The notes under the pieces: generated by a model
What the model was told of the DNA's origin: nothing
Seen by the model: only the letters and a program-made list of their open reading frames with translations
Databases searched by the model: none
Program-made: the position numbers and the translations under genes
In this document: positions 1 to 10,789 of the stretch, piece after piece
Numbering within the stretch: position 1 is the stretch's first letter
Layout of the letters: each line of letters opens with the position of its first letter
Assembly (NCBI GenBank): GCA_002205965.3
Contig: NADL03000534.1
Location: forward strand, 1,240,001 to 1,304,000
DNA: 64,000 nt
Direction: 5' to 3'
DNA from: Kappaphycus alvarezii
Lineage: Eukaryota; Rhodophyta; Florideophyceae; Gigartinales; Solieriaceae

Positions 1-363
1 CCGAGTAGCCTCTCGAACCGAAACTACTTCAAATTCCACCCCCTAACTTTATCCCACCACAACCGCTCCGATTTCATCAATATCCTCCCCCATCTTCTCA
101 TGGATACCGATACCGTCCGAACCAGCATCATGAACCCCCGAAAAGCCGCCAAAGAACCCCGTTCCAACGCCGCTATCATAGCTACTTTATCGGATCCCCC
201 ACGCCCATGCCATCACCAACACCCGTCTCCTCCCGATGCCAATCGCTACCCTTCAGATTCCCACCTTTTTCATGGCAGATACCAATACTCCAAGTCCAGT
301 TGACCTCCCACGCTGCCTCCCTTTCCCCCATCCCCTCCTTCCGCAGAAGGCTAAGACGTCCCT

Positions 364-1210
364 GTGTTAACCCAGCAGCCAAGCACTGGAAACACAACCA
401 CCACTGGCGCGTCGGTCATTATAACAGATGACAGCAACGACGACGATGGATCGCATGTGTCAGCATCTGCACCCGCAAGCTCAAACGATTCAGATACAAT
501 AACTGGGACTACGCACTGTTTAAGTGCGTTCGCGCAACCAACGCTCATAGGCAAGGTCAGGGGTCCAAGGGAAGAGCTTTCGCGTCTGCTCGCGATCTTT
601 TTATTGCTGAGGTTCCGTAGGTCATCTTCCAGGACCAGACAAAAACGAAGCAGAATCAGTCACAGACCGCTTCAACTTGCTGATCAAAATAAGGCGCGCA
701 TCTGTGAAGCGGAACGCATCTAAGTCTGGCCTCGCCGAAGATTTATCGGAAAAAGATCATTTGTCGGATGATGTTATCTTAGAAATGGATGAATACGATG
801 AGAAATGAAAAAAGAGCGTGACGAAAAAGAAGGTACCGAGCGAAACCTTCTGTTAGCATGCGAAGAGATCCAGAACGCAGCGTTGGAGAGGCATCGAGCT
901 TCATCTGGAAGTGGAGAAAGCGATAAAGAAAAGAAGGATAAAATAGCGTCCAAGACAAACAAATGGCTCGATGGCCAAAGCGAAATTAATGATGCTCTTG
1001 CTGATTCAATTAAAAGAAAGCGGGAAACTGAAGAGAAGAACATTTTTGGCGGAGGCACGCTTCGAATTTGAGAAAATGAGAGCGGTCTAGGATGCAGAGT
1101 GATTTAATCGATCTCAAGAAGTCCTTGAGAAGCGTCTAAAGCTTGAAAAGAAACGGTTGGAATTGGATCGGGAGAGAGACGGGATGCGCGAAGGGAGCGA
1201 GAGAAAATGA
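364..1210 (+). pseudogene. charged coiled-coil-like remnant, possible accessory ORF of a Harbinger element
   Basis: Two plus-strand reading frames, 364-723 (Ser/Asp-rich) and 805-1071 (Lys/Glu/Arg-rich), are followed to about 1210 by further charged codons in shifted frames with stops. Short stretches such as EARFEFEKM and KRLELDRERD look like the helical tail of Myb/SANT-like proteins that accompany PIF/Harbinger transposases. The 3' end converges on the Harbinger transposase remnant at 1307-1901. I see no intact DNA-binding domain, so the assignment rests on composition and neighbourhood and stays tentative. The first 360 bases hold only a proline-rich frame that I cannot support as a gene. 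Confidence 0.25.
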
Positions 1211-1306
1211 CGTAAGCGATGGGCGTTATGATTACTAACCTTGGTTAATCTCCTCGGCGGAGGGTCACAGTAATAACTGCATCTCAAATATACCTTTACG
1301 ATGATT

Positions 1307-1901
1307 CTAAGTACTACTGAAATGTAGGATGTTCGACGTTAAATTGCACGTTTGTTTCTCCTGCTCTAAGTTAGCATGTTTACATGTTGTGTGTAGAAAG
1401 AACTGCGATAAATGATTGCAATTTAGGCGTGTCTTACTTTCAAACTGAGAGCGCAATCGTTCTTCGACCACTGCTGTTTGAGACCCTTGTATTTCCACTC
1501 TACTGAAGCCCTTACAGCACTCATTGACGTAATTAACATACGCTGTTCTGTAGTTGATCCTGCATCGTGAAATGCGCGTTGTAGATAGGGGCGTAGGATA
1601 TAAGCCAAATCCCCATGTGTGTAGAACTGCCTTCCTTCTATCATCATACAGTTTGAAAGCACTTCTTTCAGATTCGAAAGGCGCAAAAGCGTCCAATCAA
1701 CGCCTGCCCACAACAGGACTGGAAGCTGAGTAAATTAGTCCGTCTGATGGTGTAGAGACTGGTAAACCGAACAGAGCATTCATTATACCCGGAATAGAAG
1801 CTACGTAGAAGACTTCTATAGCTTCCCGCCCTCGTAACTCGTATCTTAGTGCAATCAATAAAGCACACACAGCTATCGGGCGGACACTCAGCATTCTTCA
1901 A
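1307..1901 (-). pseudogene. PIF/Harbinger transposase remnant (DDE_Tnp_4 type)
   Basis: The minus strand, read from 1901 downward through two overlapping frames, shows the order expected of a Harbinger DDE endonuclease. A degraded first-Asp block (CFIDCTKIRVTRAG) is followed by YSGY, then TPSDGLIYSASSP-type residues in the next frame. Next comes the later block FYTHGDLAYILRPYLQRAF with the second Asp in HGD, then a SAVRASVEWKYKGLKQQW stretch close to the usual VRxxVEW-x-x-G-x-hK-x-x-W. Frames change near 1700 and the N-terminal part is missing, so this is a dead fragment. Family assignment comes from these motifs; the element ends were not found. Confidence 0.75.
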
Positions 1902-2141
1902 TGCTAGAGCGTAAATACTGGCTCTACGTTACATCAGCTGCGGCCTGAAATCGAACAAATGACGATACGATAGCGTAAGTCGTCCAATCGACTCCCAAAA
2001 TATTTCGCTTAAACGAGAACTGAACATCCCAAACTCCCTCGAAATCGATTAGACGAATCGGTGTTGGTAATCGTCGCACCACGATAAAACAAGATAAAAC
2101 AAGATAAAACAGTGGACTGGTGATATGAATACTCTGTGTAT

Positions 2142-2329
2142 CTATCCCCTGCGGGATTTGCGATCAGGGGAATTGGTGAAGTCCGCGTCACAGTTTGTCG
2201 TGAGTGCGTTAAGTGAGCTGAGTGGGTTTGTTTTGGCCGGAGCTCTCTTGCATAGTATGCTTTGAGTGAACATGGCGCACAGGTAGTGGTCGTCAGTTCT
2301 TTGTTTTCGTGCTGTCTGGGGCAATGCAT
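2142..2329 (-). pseudogene. copia RNase H fragment
   Basis: The minus frame contains NALTTNCDADFTNSP followed by DRKSRRG, the hallmark of the RNase H region of Ty1/copia polyproteins, where the catalytic Asp sits in the DAD triplet. A stop closes the frame soon after. It lies downstream of the copia reverse transcriptase fragment in the same orientation, as expected. Confidence 0.6.
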
Positions 2330-2588
2330 GTGCTCTGCGAGCCGGTTTACGGCGAACTGCGAGGTATGTCGGAGAGCGTATAGTCGGTAAGGTATCCTAG
2401 GTCACTAATAATGCCCTAGTAGTCGGACTTTGGTGAGCATGCACAGTTCAGTTTCGCTCTGGTGGTATTCATGCTGATTGAGATGGGCGATCAGGCCTTG
2501 GTAGTTGGTGTGGGGGCGGGAGGGGTGACGTGTAAGTTGCGAATGAGGATTGCCGTGCATGTTACGCCAAGGGAGTGGCGTAAATCGT

Positions 2589-2790
2589 TCAGCAGGAGGA
2601 ATCCCGTGAGGTATGTTTATGCTTATTCAGCTGGCCGCTGAACATTGGGTGTTCTTTGACGTCAACCGGTTCGCCGTGTCCGTGCAGATCGTGCAGGTAT
2701 GCTGCGGTTACACCAAAATGGCCGATATGCCACTCGCAGTGAGCGCTGAGTCCCAGGAGCAGGCGCGCGGTAGTTTTATCTGCCATACGA
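2589..2790 (-). pseudogene. copia reverse transcriptase fragment
   Basis: A 65-residue minus frame reads TTARLLLGLSAHCEWHIGHF then GVTAAYLHDL and VDVKEHPMFSG. This is the copia RT segment in which a Leu-rich helix precedes the first catalytic Asp block (normally DVxxAFLxGxL). Here the catalytic Asp position reads Gly, so even if expressed it would be inactive. The frame breaks upstream near 2790-3020, where related residues continue in other frames. Confidence 0.6.
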
Positions 2791-3215
2791 AGTCATGTAC
2801 TGTACAGCAATTGGGCTCGCAGTGGGTTAGCATTTGAATGCTGTCTCCGCGAATGGAGCAGCAGGCCTTTCTTTCATGCTGCAGTCGGGGCCGTGTTTGT
2901 AACGATACGTCATTTTAGGGGATTGACGCGAGCTAACACAGGTCCACACGATTATTGGGTACGTATTTGAAGTTTTTCCTCTATCGGGGTTTGCAGCTCT
3001 CTGCTGTGGGCTTCCGCACATTTGGCGGCGTCGGAGAAGTTGAGTGCTTGGACGGTCGATTGTGGCTGCCCAGTAAGGCGTTGTGAAGTGGTGCGGAGTG
3101 GGTAGTGGGGCCGTGCAGTGTGAGTCTTAGTCGAAGTTGTAGGGTTGACACTCTGGTGGTGGAGTACGTGTTTGTGTGAGGTCCCGTTTTTTGGTGATCC
3201 TCTCGTCCAACGCCG

Positions 3216-3794
3216 TCAAGTACCGGACCAACCTTGCTCCGGCACCCAGCTTGGTCTTGGACTGGTGGACAAGTCGTGACCGCACTCCCCTAAAGTAAGG
3301 ATACAGTTAGGTTGGCCCTTTGTGCCGTACCCAATTCTGGTAAGAGCTTGGTTGCCGAATGTCTCATAAGGTTGTACTTGTGGGCGACGTTGAAAATGGC
3401 GGCGAGGACGGCGTTGTGGGGCGCAAGGTTTATTCTCTCCGTTCACGAGTTTTCCCGTGGTTAATAAGGCGTTGTTGTTCCTATGTGATGTTAAGAGTTG
3501 CGTTTGTGCAGAGAGGTATTTCTGGCTTTGTCGGCGCGCAATGTACTTAGTTGTGCGCCGCGCCCAATGGTGACCATGCCCATGTGGATAAGGTGTACAG
3601 GCCACTTGGGCTATTGACTCGAAGAAAATGTTTTTGAAGTGGCTCCCGGCGTCGATGAAGGTGAGCAAGTGTTTGTTTCCGTGGTTAGAGGTGGGGGCAA
3701 TGAGTCCGCAAGTGACGGAACTGGTGCACCTGCCCACCTTGTCGTGATTGGAGTTCTGTTTACGTCCGCCTTGTTGAACTTTGCGTATCGACAT
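3216..3794 (-). pseudogene. copia integrase-like fragment
   Basis: Residues 18-65 of this 192-codon minus frame (DKVGRCTSSVTCGLIAPTSN, then HGNKHLLTFIDAGSHFKNIF) resemble the start of the copia integrase core, in which a first catalytic Asp block precedes a ylLTFIDdxSRfxxvyfl strand. The second half drifts out of frame: a better match continues in the adjacent frame (NAVLAAIFNVAHKYN). It lies upstream of the RT fragment, the copia order. No intact catalytic triad is visible. Confidence 0.45.
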
Positions 3795-5345
3795 GAAAGG
3801 AATGTGATAGCTGGCATATTTCGGCCATGCTCAAGGGCGGTCAGAGGGATTGCGCGGTCTCGCCCCAGCAGGGCGGCGGGTGGGGCATGGTTGAGTTTGA
3901 GGTGCCCTACATGGGCATGCGCGGTGAGGTTGGTGTTTGGATACGTGGTATGGGAGTCCAGCGTCAGTGGCGCTGTTCGCGGCTTTGGAGATTTGCAAGC
4001 GTGTTTGGTGTGGGTGGTAGAGGAGTGATGAGCGCTGGTTTGGTTGTTGGGGGATTTGGATTTGCGTGCTAGGAGCTGGTGGAGGTTGGGGCGTGGCGTG
4101 GGTGTCGAGTGGGGCTTGCATTTACGTGAGAAGTGTTGTGTAGTTTGGTAAGGATGGTACGGGATAGCCATGCCTCTGGGACGTGCGTTGGGAGTAACTT
4201 CGGTTGTTGCTCCGCCACGATGCTTTCACGGGTATCTTTGTCCTACTGAGGGCGTCGGTGAGGATGGGTCCCTTGAGGGTGAACCGGACTGGCCGGTACT
4301 TTGCGGTGAGTGCCTGTATTGAGATTAGGTCATGCTGTCAAGCAGAATTGTGCAGCGCTTGGAGCTTGATTACCTTGTCGGAGCTTTGTTTTTTGAAATG
4401 GTGGCACGGCTTCGGGTGACAACAGGTGGGGCGCCTCGTGTTTGTCGATGTCCGCATTTGTTGCATGACCTGGATGATCGAAGTGGCGTCAGTGAACTCG
4501 CGGATGGGGTCGAGTTTGTGTACGAAGCTGTTGGCGCTAATAGGAATTTGGAAGAGCGTTTGGAATCCGATGTTCTTCGCAGCGCCGGGTAGGTCTTCAA
4601 AATCTTTTGATCATGAGTGGTGCAGTGGTCGCTTAGCCGTAGATTGCTGGTTACCTTGCTGAGATCATTCTTGCCCGTATGGACTTGTGGGCTGCTATCA
4701 ACTTGGAGATGGTCACGGTGGCTCCCAAAGCTGTCGACTCCGCGAGAAAGGTGAGGTAGTTGTGGTCCCTCTTCGTGGTGTTGCCTAGGTGTGTTCCTAC
4801 TGCAGACATTGTATTACGCGGGGTCTTCTGCTGCCCCGGTTGCAGGGTTAAGTCGGCAATTTCGTCAAGGATGGAGTCGACAAGCGTGTCGATAAAGCAT
4901 GTCACGCTTGTTAATAAATCGTTCCCAAGGAAGGTTAGCTCTGGTGGGTCGCTGTTGATATGGTCTCGGGTGCAGACACGGTGGCGACGCGGATTGAAAT
5001 GCGCTACATGTTGACGTTGTTTCTTAAGGGGGGAAATTTGGGGTGTTTTTAATCCATGAAAAATATGGTCAGCTGTTCCCTGAGGGATGTCGTGATGTGG
5101 GTAAAGGCTTACAATGTAAAGGATTGGAGGGAAGCCGTCAAAGCGCTAGAAAACTGGCTGGAGGCCGGCCAACAGGCGTTCTGCATGGGACATCGCTGCT
5201 GCTGCGGCATGACGCTGTGTTGAGACTTCTTTGACCTTTGCGTACGTCTCCCTTGCCCTCGTAGCGACGTTACGTGCGACGTCGGTTAACAGCGCATGGG
5301 CGTCCGGGTGCCATCCTCCGAGGGTAGAGATAGGGACGGGCACCA

Positions 5346-5879
5346 GCCTACTTCTGGCGGAAGACGCGATAAAGCACTCGTATCCATTCTGTGTATCTAT
5401 GTTTCTTAAGTGGGGCGATCTTCAGGAGTGTTCGGCAGGTGTGTACAGGGGAATTGTGAGTTGGGCGAGCCGCTGTTGCGGTATTGTTGGGTTACGTGCT
5501 GGGGTGGCATGGTATTTCCATCTCAGACGCGGTGAGGCGGCAGTTGCGAATGAGCTCAAGGGTGAGCGCGGCTTATGGGGGGTTGACGACCCGTGATTCT
5601 GCGTGTTGGGCGCGGTCTGTGGTTTGGGTGACCGCGGTGGTTGTGGGTGGTCGGATCCGGGCCGGGTGGGTAAATTGGAGACGTTGTTTGACTTGTTCGT
5701 GGTAGTGGTGGCGCAGTTGTTCTTAGAAGTCGTTAGTAACTTGGTGTTAGGGAGACGTCTCGTCATTCCCAAGCTTTGCCCAGCGCTGTCGGCTGCATGT
5801 ACAGTACAGTACTGTACTGTACTATTGCGTGGACAGGCTGTCTAGGTTGATTTGCGAACAAATGACCCGCCGCCTGGCA
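5346..5879. other. intergenic stretch without a recognised gene
   Basis: Between the copia remnant and the DUF6737 gene I see only GC-skewed low-complexity frames and the GTAC palindrome at 5799-5822. The segment after 5880 probably holds the promoter and leader of the DUF6737 gene. Confidence 0.5.
5799..5822. repeat. 24-nt perfect palindrome of GTAC/AGTAC units
   Basis: The sequence is two GTACA units, a central GTAC and two mirrored TGTAC units. It equals its own reverse complement over all 24 bases. Related tracts recur at 7749-7768, 8523-8550, 48772-48800, 60063-60078, 60110-60121 and 60278-60305. Confidence 0.9.
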
Positions 5880-6155
5880 GCATATGCAAACCCTTCTCCG
5901 AGATACTTCTCTCCAAAAAGCTGCTTGCATCAAAGCCAGCTCCAACCTGATATTAATTCGCACTCGTCCTCCTAACATCAACGTTTCTCTCGATTCCAGT
6001 TCGTGTACATCTTCCTCCTACAATCCGGACTCCCCTACAGGTCCACGTCCCATCTACCATGGAAGCCTTCCAACCTTCCGTTCGTCTCCCTCATTCATAT
6101 CCAAATCCCGCCATTAAAATGTCGACGGCGAACAAGTCGCCAATATTTTACTCGC

Positions 6156-6494
6156 ATGTCTAACAAGAACCCTTTGCAATTGGCTCGCGATGCGCAAGTT
6201 GTGTACGGAAAAGAGAAGCCAATATGGTGTCAACCGTGGACAATTGTGAGTACGGGGGCAGGAGCAGTCGCTTTCTCTTGGCGCCAATTTCATGGGTGGG
6301 CCGCATTGATTGCGATGGGAGTAACGATCGGTGTAGCCGTTTGGTGGTATGTATTCCTTGTTTTGTATCCACAGAGTTCGCTCGGAGAGGAGTTGAGAGG
6401 GGGCAGGGATGCTAAAGTGTTCCTCCAGAGGAGGGCATTTGTGTTGCAATGCGGTGGAGGAAGTTTTGGCGGAGGCGTACGATGGGTTGAATGA
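6156..6494 (+). CDS. small membrane protein of the DUF6737 type (plastid/cyanobacterial)
   Basis: The 112-residue product starts MSNKNPLQLARDAQVVYGKE and carries PIWCQPWTIVSTG, then FSWRQFHGWAALI and VAVWWYVFLVLYP. The WCQPW motif followed by two hydrophobic helices and a WWYxFL stretch is the signature of the cyanobacterial DUF6737 family, whose function is unknown. In eukaryotes it would be expected in plastid membranes. I chose the ATG at 6156 as the shortest supported start. A separate ATG at 6060 opens a different frame of about 32 codons, so an N-terminal targeting segment joined by an indel or intron is possible. The C-terminal 35 residues are glycine-rich and may also be frameshifted. 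It converges on the bZIP gene with a 46-nt gap. Confidence 0.7.
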   Translation: MSNKNPLQLARDAQVVYGKEKPIWCQPWTIVSTGAGAVAFSWRQFHGWAALIAMGVTIGVAVWWYVFLVLYPQSSLGEELRGGRDAKVFLQRRAFVLQCGGGSFGGGVRWVE

Positions 6495-6540
6495 GTAAAT
6501 GCCTAATATTTACAACTGCTTGGAATCCTATATGCAAATG

Positions 6541-7147
6541 TTACGGCTGCATCGAGTGGATGGAGTCATGATTTGGTGTGACCGCATCAGAATCGGAGTC
6601 GATTGTGCTTGACGGGCGGGAGGAGTCGGACTGTTGGACCGGGGAGCATGGGACAGAAGTGGACACAGCGCCCATAGCGATAGCGGGTTCTTCCTTGAGC
6701 AGTTGATCCACAGTGGTCTTGAGGGCCTCTGCAAGCTTAGCTGTAAGAAACTCGTTCTGTCTTCTAAGCTGATTGGCTACTTGCTTCGCCTCGTCTCTTT
6801 CCGAGGTTAGTTGGTTGAGCAAAGCGAGTTTCCTTCGTCGCGAGGTTTCCGCGGTTCGGCGATTCTTGAGAAGACGCGCTTGGCGTCGGTCTTCGTCCGT
6901 AAGACCTGGAGTTGGTTTACGTCCGCGTTTTTTCTTGATCTTACCATCTTTGCCTAGAACAAAGCCGACAGGAAGAACGTGTGGCGCATTGGGTGGGGCT
7001 GGGTTGAGAAGGGCATTCAGAGAGGACGAGGAGGTGTGAGGGGGGTTGGAGTTGACGCGAGGGAGTGGACTTGTGGTCGGATGCTACCGCCATGGTAGCA
7101 GCCTGTAGCATAGCCAGTCCGTGGCTAAATTGAGTTTTCGAGGTCAT
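6541..7147 (-). CDS. bZIP transcription factor (frameshifted)
   Basis: The basic region reads DEDRRQARLLKNRRTAETSR, with the invariant Asn and Arg spaced as in bZIP factors. It continues into a leucine zipper (LALLNQLTSERDEAKQVANQ, LRRQNEFLTAKLAEAL). A Ser/Asp-rich tail ends at the stop at 6541. Just N-terminal lies a Lys/Arg patch (KKKRGRKP) that can serve as nuclear signal. The N-terminus starts MTSKTQFSHGLAMLQAATMA at 7147, but the frame must change once near 7080, where a stop interrupts the bZIP frame. I read this as a single-base error or lesion rather than an intron, because no splice sites fit. Expected role: DNA-binding dimer in the nucleus; target unknown. Confidence 0.75.
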
Positions 7148-7748
7148 GTTAGGATGGGTGGTTTTCCGGTTTTGGAGAGGCGGAACGATGCAGGAAGCGG
7201 CAGCGGCTCAACGTTTCTAAGGGGCGGCAGAGGAAGGCAGGCATACGAGATTTTGCGAGAGAGAGACAGAGTTTAACAGTCGCGAAGGCACTCGATGTTG
7301 TAAGGTGGAAGTTAAATGGTTATCAAGTAAGGACCCAGCTGGCATGTGTCAGTAAAGGACGGGGCGTGTATTTCAATTAATCATTTATGACGCCATTTGT
7401 TGGCTGTTGGATCAGATGTGGCACACTTAGTGAGCCGTAGTTTATAGGCAGAGTTGTAACCAACAACAATAGGAGCGGAAGCAAGGCGGATTTCGGATAT
7501 TCTCAAAGCTGAGGTCTTGACGAAATGAGGGGTACCTCTAGTTTAAAAAAGATTCAATCGCATCTTCACTTCAAAAGCATCACCCAATGACAGCTCTCGC
7601 TCCCTACAACCTTCTTGCAGCTTTCCGCCTCCTAACCGTGTCATATGCGTACGAAAACCGTCATCGTCATTTAACCGACTCTGCCCCGCTATTTTTAATG
7701 CCTTTTCAGTCTATCTTTTTATATTTTTGGACGGCTACATACAGAAAA

Positions 7749-7768
7749 GTACTGTAATGTACAGTACA
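7749..7768. repeat. GTAC-type palindromic tract
   Basis: Imperfect copy of the window-wide motif: AGTACTGTA, one TGT step, then ACAGTAC. It is near-palindromic around position 7758. Confidence 0.7.
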
Positions 7769-8522
7769 AACGTTTCGTTTTCTACTAACCCACTACCTGG
7801 GTTTTTGAACACATTCAAAGATTCTCCCCATCATCTGGTCGGTTATCCATTTCTGTAATTAAACTGAAGGATACCTGTACAGTATATTGTTAACTGCAAA
7901 TTGACGATTGAAGTATGAAGGCTCCACATCTGACACTTCATAAATTTTGTCTGAATCGGTGTAGTGCTGTACTGCACAGTTTTGAATCAGTGCTTCGAAA
8001 ATTAAACACTGCGATCGTTTCGGTCTTGTCCCCGCATAAAAGGGATGATCCTTGGGCCAGTAGGAATTAATTAGGACAATCGACATGAGTTGGTGTCCGA
8101 AATTTTTCTGGAACCGAATCTTGCTGGGACTTACATGAATCTTTGGAACTCATTTATTACATGAATCATATGGAATAGACGCGCCGAGCCACTGAATCGA
8201 ATTTCGGACACATGCCGCGCCAATTTTCCTTCCAGAATTTTTCTCATATCTCCAGCTAGCAAGAGTGTCTTGCATAGGCGTATCAGTACAGGGACTACAG
8301 CATTGTCTTCGGAAAATAGCGGTCCTACATTCCTAATCAGTAAAGCACCCTAAATCCCTAAATCCTAAAAACCCATAATTCCCCTCCTATTGTACATAAA
8401 AAATCAAGAATCCATGAAGTAAAGGTCTCTTTTTCTCTTGTACGGTAAAAATAATTCTGCGAAGAAACTGCAGCCATACAGTAGAGTAAGGACTGTAAGG
8501 TAAAAATATTGTAGTGATTCTC

Positions 8523-8550
8523 AGTACAGTAAAGTACAGTACTGTAATAC
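8523..8550. repeat. GTAC-type palindromic tract
   Basis: Reads AGTACAGTAA, then AGTACAGTACTGTAATAC. The second part is an inverted pair about AGTACT. Same motif class as 5799-5822. Confidence 0.7.
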
Positions 8551-8936
8551 GAAACACTTGATGAGCTTTCTTTGATCCATGAGGCTCACCTTTTCCTCTA
8601 AACGTTCATTCCTGGCCTAGCACCTTTCCCTGGAAAACAACCCCAACTCGTCACTAGACGTCAACTGAAGTCTACGACTGATACAGAATGCTGTTGCACC
8701 TGAAAAGTTCGCGTTTGGTGAGGAAGAGTCCGCTCGAAGAGAGAGGACTACCTCTATTGTCCTGCCAATGCATGACGTGCCTCGGGATGAGTGCGTCTGT
8801 AGAGACGAAGGTGGTAGATCAAAGGACCAAAGTGTGACGGAATGAGGAGAATCGATGCCCGGGGTTTGTTCCGCGAGAGGCCATGACGACTATTTATCCA
8901 CTATTGAGGGCAGGCAGCAGTCTGAATCCGGGCCGG

Positions 8937-10739
8937 TCAGCCTGATGTGGCGGCCGATAAAAGCTGAAACATGGCAGGTGGAACGGGTTCCATAGCAGAT
9001 GATCTGTTGTGGATCATGCGCTGTAAGAGGACATGTGCTGTACACGTTTGACTGGTGCGCTTCATCGCCGAGTAGCGCATAGCGCTACTCGATTTCGAAG
9101 CCCCAGCAGCTTCAAAGAGTCGAAAACAGCTCATATCCAGGGACAGGATACGCACTAAAGATAATTATTTTGACAGCGCCAACAGTACTGGCCTTATAGA
9201 TGAAGAAGTAATCACGGAAATATTGTGAGCATCGTGCGACGGAACCGGGTGCCGTCTAGTAAAAGCTTTAGACGAGCAGATGACAACTCTGAAACATTAT
9301 TGGACCATCCCACTGACTGTTCTGATACTGATAAAAAAGAAGCAGGCAAGGCTGGGGAGATAATCAGAAATAAAGCATCACAGCATATAGCACTCGAAGT
9401 CCGCCAGGAGAGCTCGACAACAACATTCGGTTCCATCTGGCGCCACACTTCTTGAAAACAATGAGCAATAAACCAAGCATGGGACCTCCCTCCCACTGCA
9501 CTGCTGTGACCTTCTCCCCAGGTCGCTGTGAATTCCATCCGGCGCCGCTGTTACGATCGCCGCTGTCCCCTCCGTCATTGGCTGAGGATATTCAGATAGA
9601 TGAGGCAACTCCGAAGAAGGAGAATAAGTGAAGGCATTCAAGGTTTTCTCCGACAGAGTACCTTATCCGAATCCCTGAAGTAGCAATGACAAAGCCCATA
9701 TTGAGACGCATAGAAATGTCAGCAAGAAATTCGTCAACTAGAAACACTTACTGCGGACAAAGGTGACCGTAAAATTCGTACAGTTCAGATAAGAAAGATT
9801 ACAAGCGCCATGTGACAAGTCTGATAAGAGAGATCAGCTTCGATCGGGCGTGTGTGTGGAGGTACGGAGGATGGATGAGCTGTTGATTATGTGAAGAGAA
9901 ACGAGCGCTGACGCTGATGCGAAGAAGGGGGAGAGAAATATGTATAGCAACAAGCAGGAGGCCATCAGACATGGATGATGGAAGCTAAAGGTACTAACTC
10001 TTTGGTTCCACGCCCTCCTAAAGCACAGCATTTTTGGGTGCAGATGGAAGAATGGGGCTATTTTCAATACATTTGAGTGATGCAGACTTTGGGAGGATTG
10101 CGTTGGATAAAGAGAAAGTGGTCTTCGAGAAAGAAAATTCATTTGGCTGTGGAAACAACTGAGAAAGAGAAGGAGAGCACCGCGAGCAGGTTAAAGTAAG
10201 TCACGAATTGTAATAGGCGAAGTTTTTTATTATGGTGGATAGGTTTGGGAAGAATAGTTAATATTGCTTCTGTACTGTTTTATCGCACAATAACAGTAAA
10301 CCAAAATTGCAGAATTGCCTCGCTCTGTGCGAATTTTCCGCTCGCGTGGGGCCCCTTTGGAGTATTGAAAAAATTCTGCTCTCGATCCGCTCGAGCTGCA
10401 CCACCTGGACTTTGTCCTCGCTCCTCGGCTCTGCACGAGAAAACAAATCCGATTTTAGTTTACTCCTTTTTCACCAGGCACAGTTAAGTAATTATCCAAG
10501 GATGGGGGAGAGCAGTTGAAGAACGTGGAATTCTGTTGTGAGTATCTGTAATTCCATAACAGACTTCCTTGCACTTACATTGAGAAGCATCGGCGCCGGA
10601 TAGAGAAACTCGAATTTTGAGTCCAATACATTCATTATTCGTTAGAAAGCAAGAGCAGGTAAGGAGGCCTTCACTTCTTTAAACTCCCACTCTACTATGG
10701 CTCTCCCCTTGGATGTTACTCTATTAAAGGCACATTATT
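8937..10739. other. no recognised gene; weak coding-like composition near 9.07-9.45 kb
   Basis: On the plus strand, phrases such as LDFEAPAASKSRKQLISRDR and the 76-codon frame at 9225-9455 (Asp/Ser/Lys-rich) have protein-like composition but no motif I know. The opposite strand has overlapping frames of similar length, so neither strand is clearly coding. The remainder to 10739 shows nothing I can name. Confidence 0.3.
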
Positions 10740-10789
10740 ATGATTGCAGGCAGATTTCCTGATGTCTCACCACTAGAAATCACCAGCTG

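Larger units (their letters stand above)
2000..5345 (-). mobile_element. decayed Ty1/copia retrotransposon remnant
   Basis: Reading the minus strand downward gives copia-type order. About 4330-5345 is gag-like material with a possible Cys-x2-Cys-Gly-His knuckle near 4470. An integrase-like block follows at 3216-3794, then reverse transcriptase at 2589-2790, then an RNase H tail at 2142-2330. The RNase H tail reads CDADFTNSPDRKSRRG, matching the Asp-Ala-Asp...Asp-Arg-Lys-Ser motif typical of copia. Frames shift often and no LTR pair was found. The 5'-most part, with GGWHPDAHALLTDVARN near 5320, is not identified and may belong to another element. Confidence 0.6.
7148..8936. other. intergenic, repeat-bearing, no recognised gene
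   Basis: No frame here resembles a known protein. A 75-codon minus frame at 7859-8086 lacks recognisable features. GTAC-type tracts occur at 7749-7768 and 8523-8550. The bZIP promoter presumably lies in the first few hundred bases. Confidence 0.5.

Noticed and set aside
5043-5234. Plus-strand frame with VKDWREAVKALENWLEAGQQ near 5115
   Set aside because: Pleasing helix-like composition but no Met-start frame, no homology, and the minus strand is equally open over the copia-like remnant.
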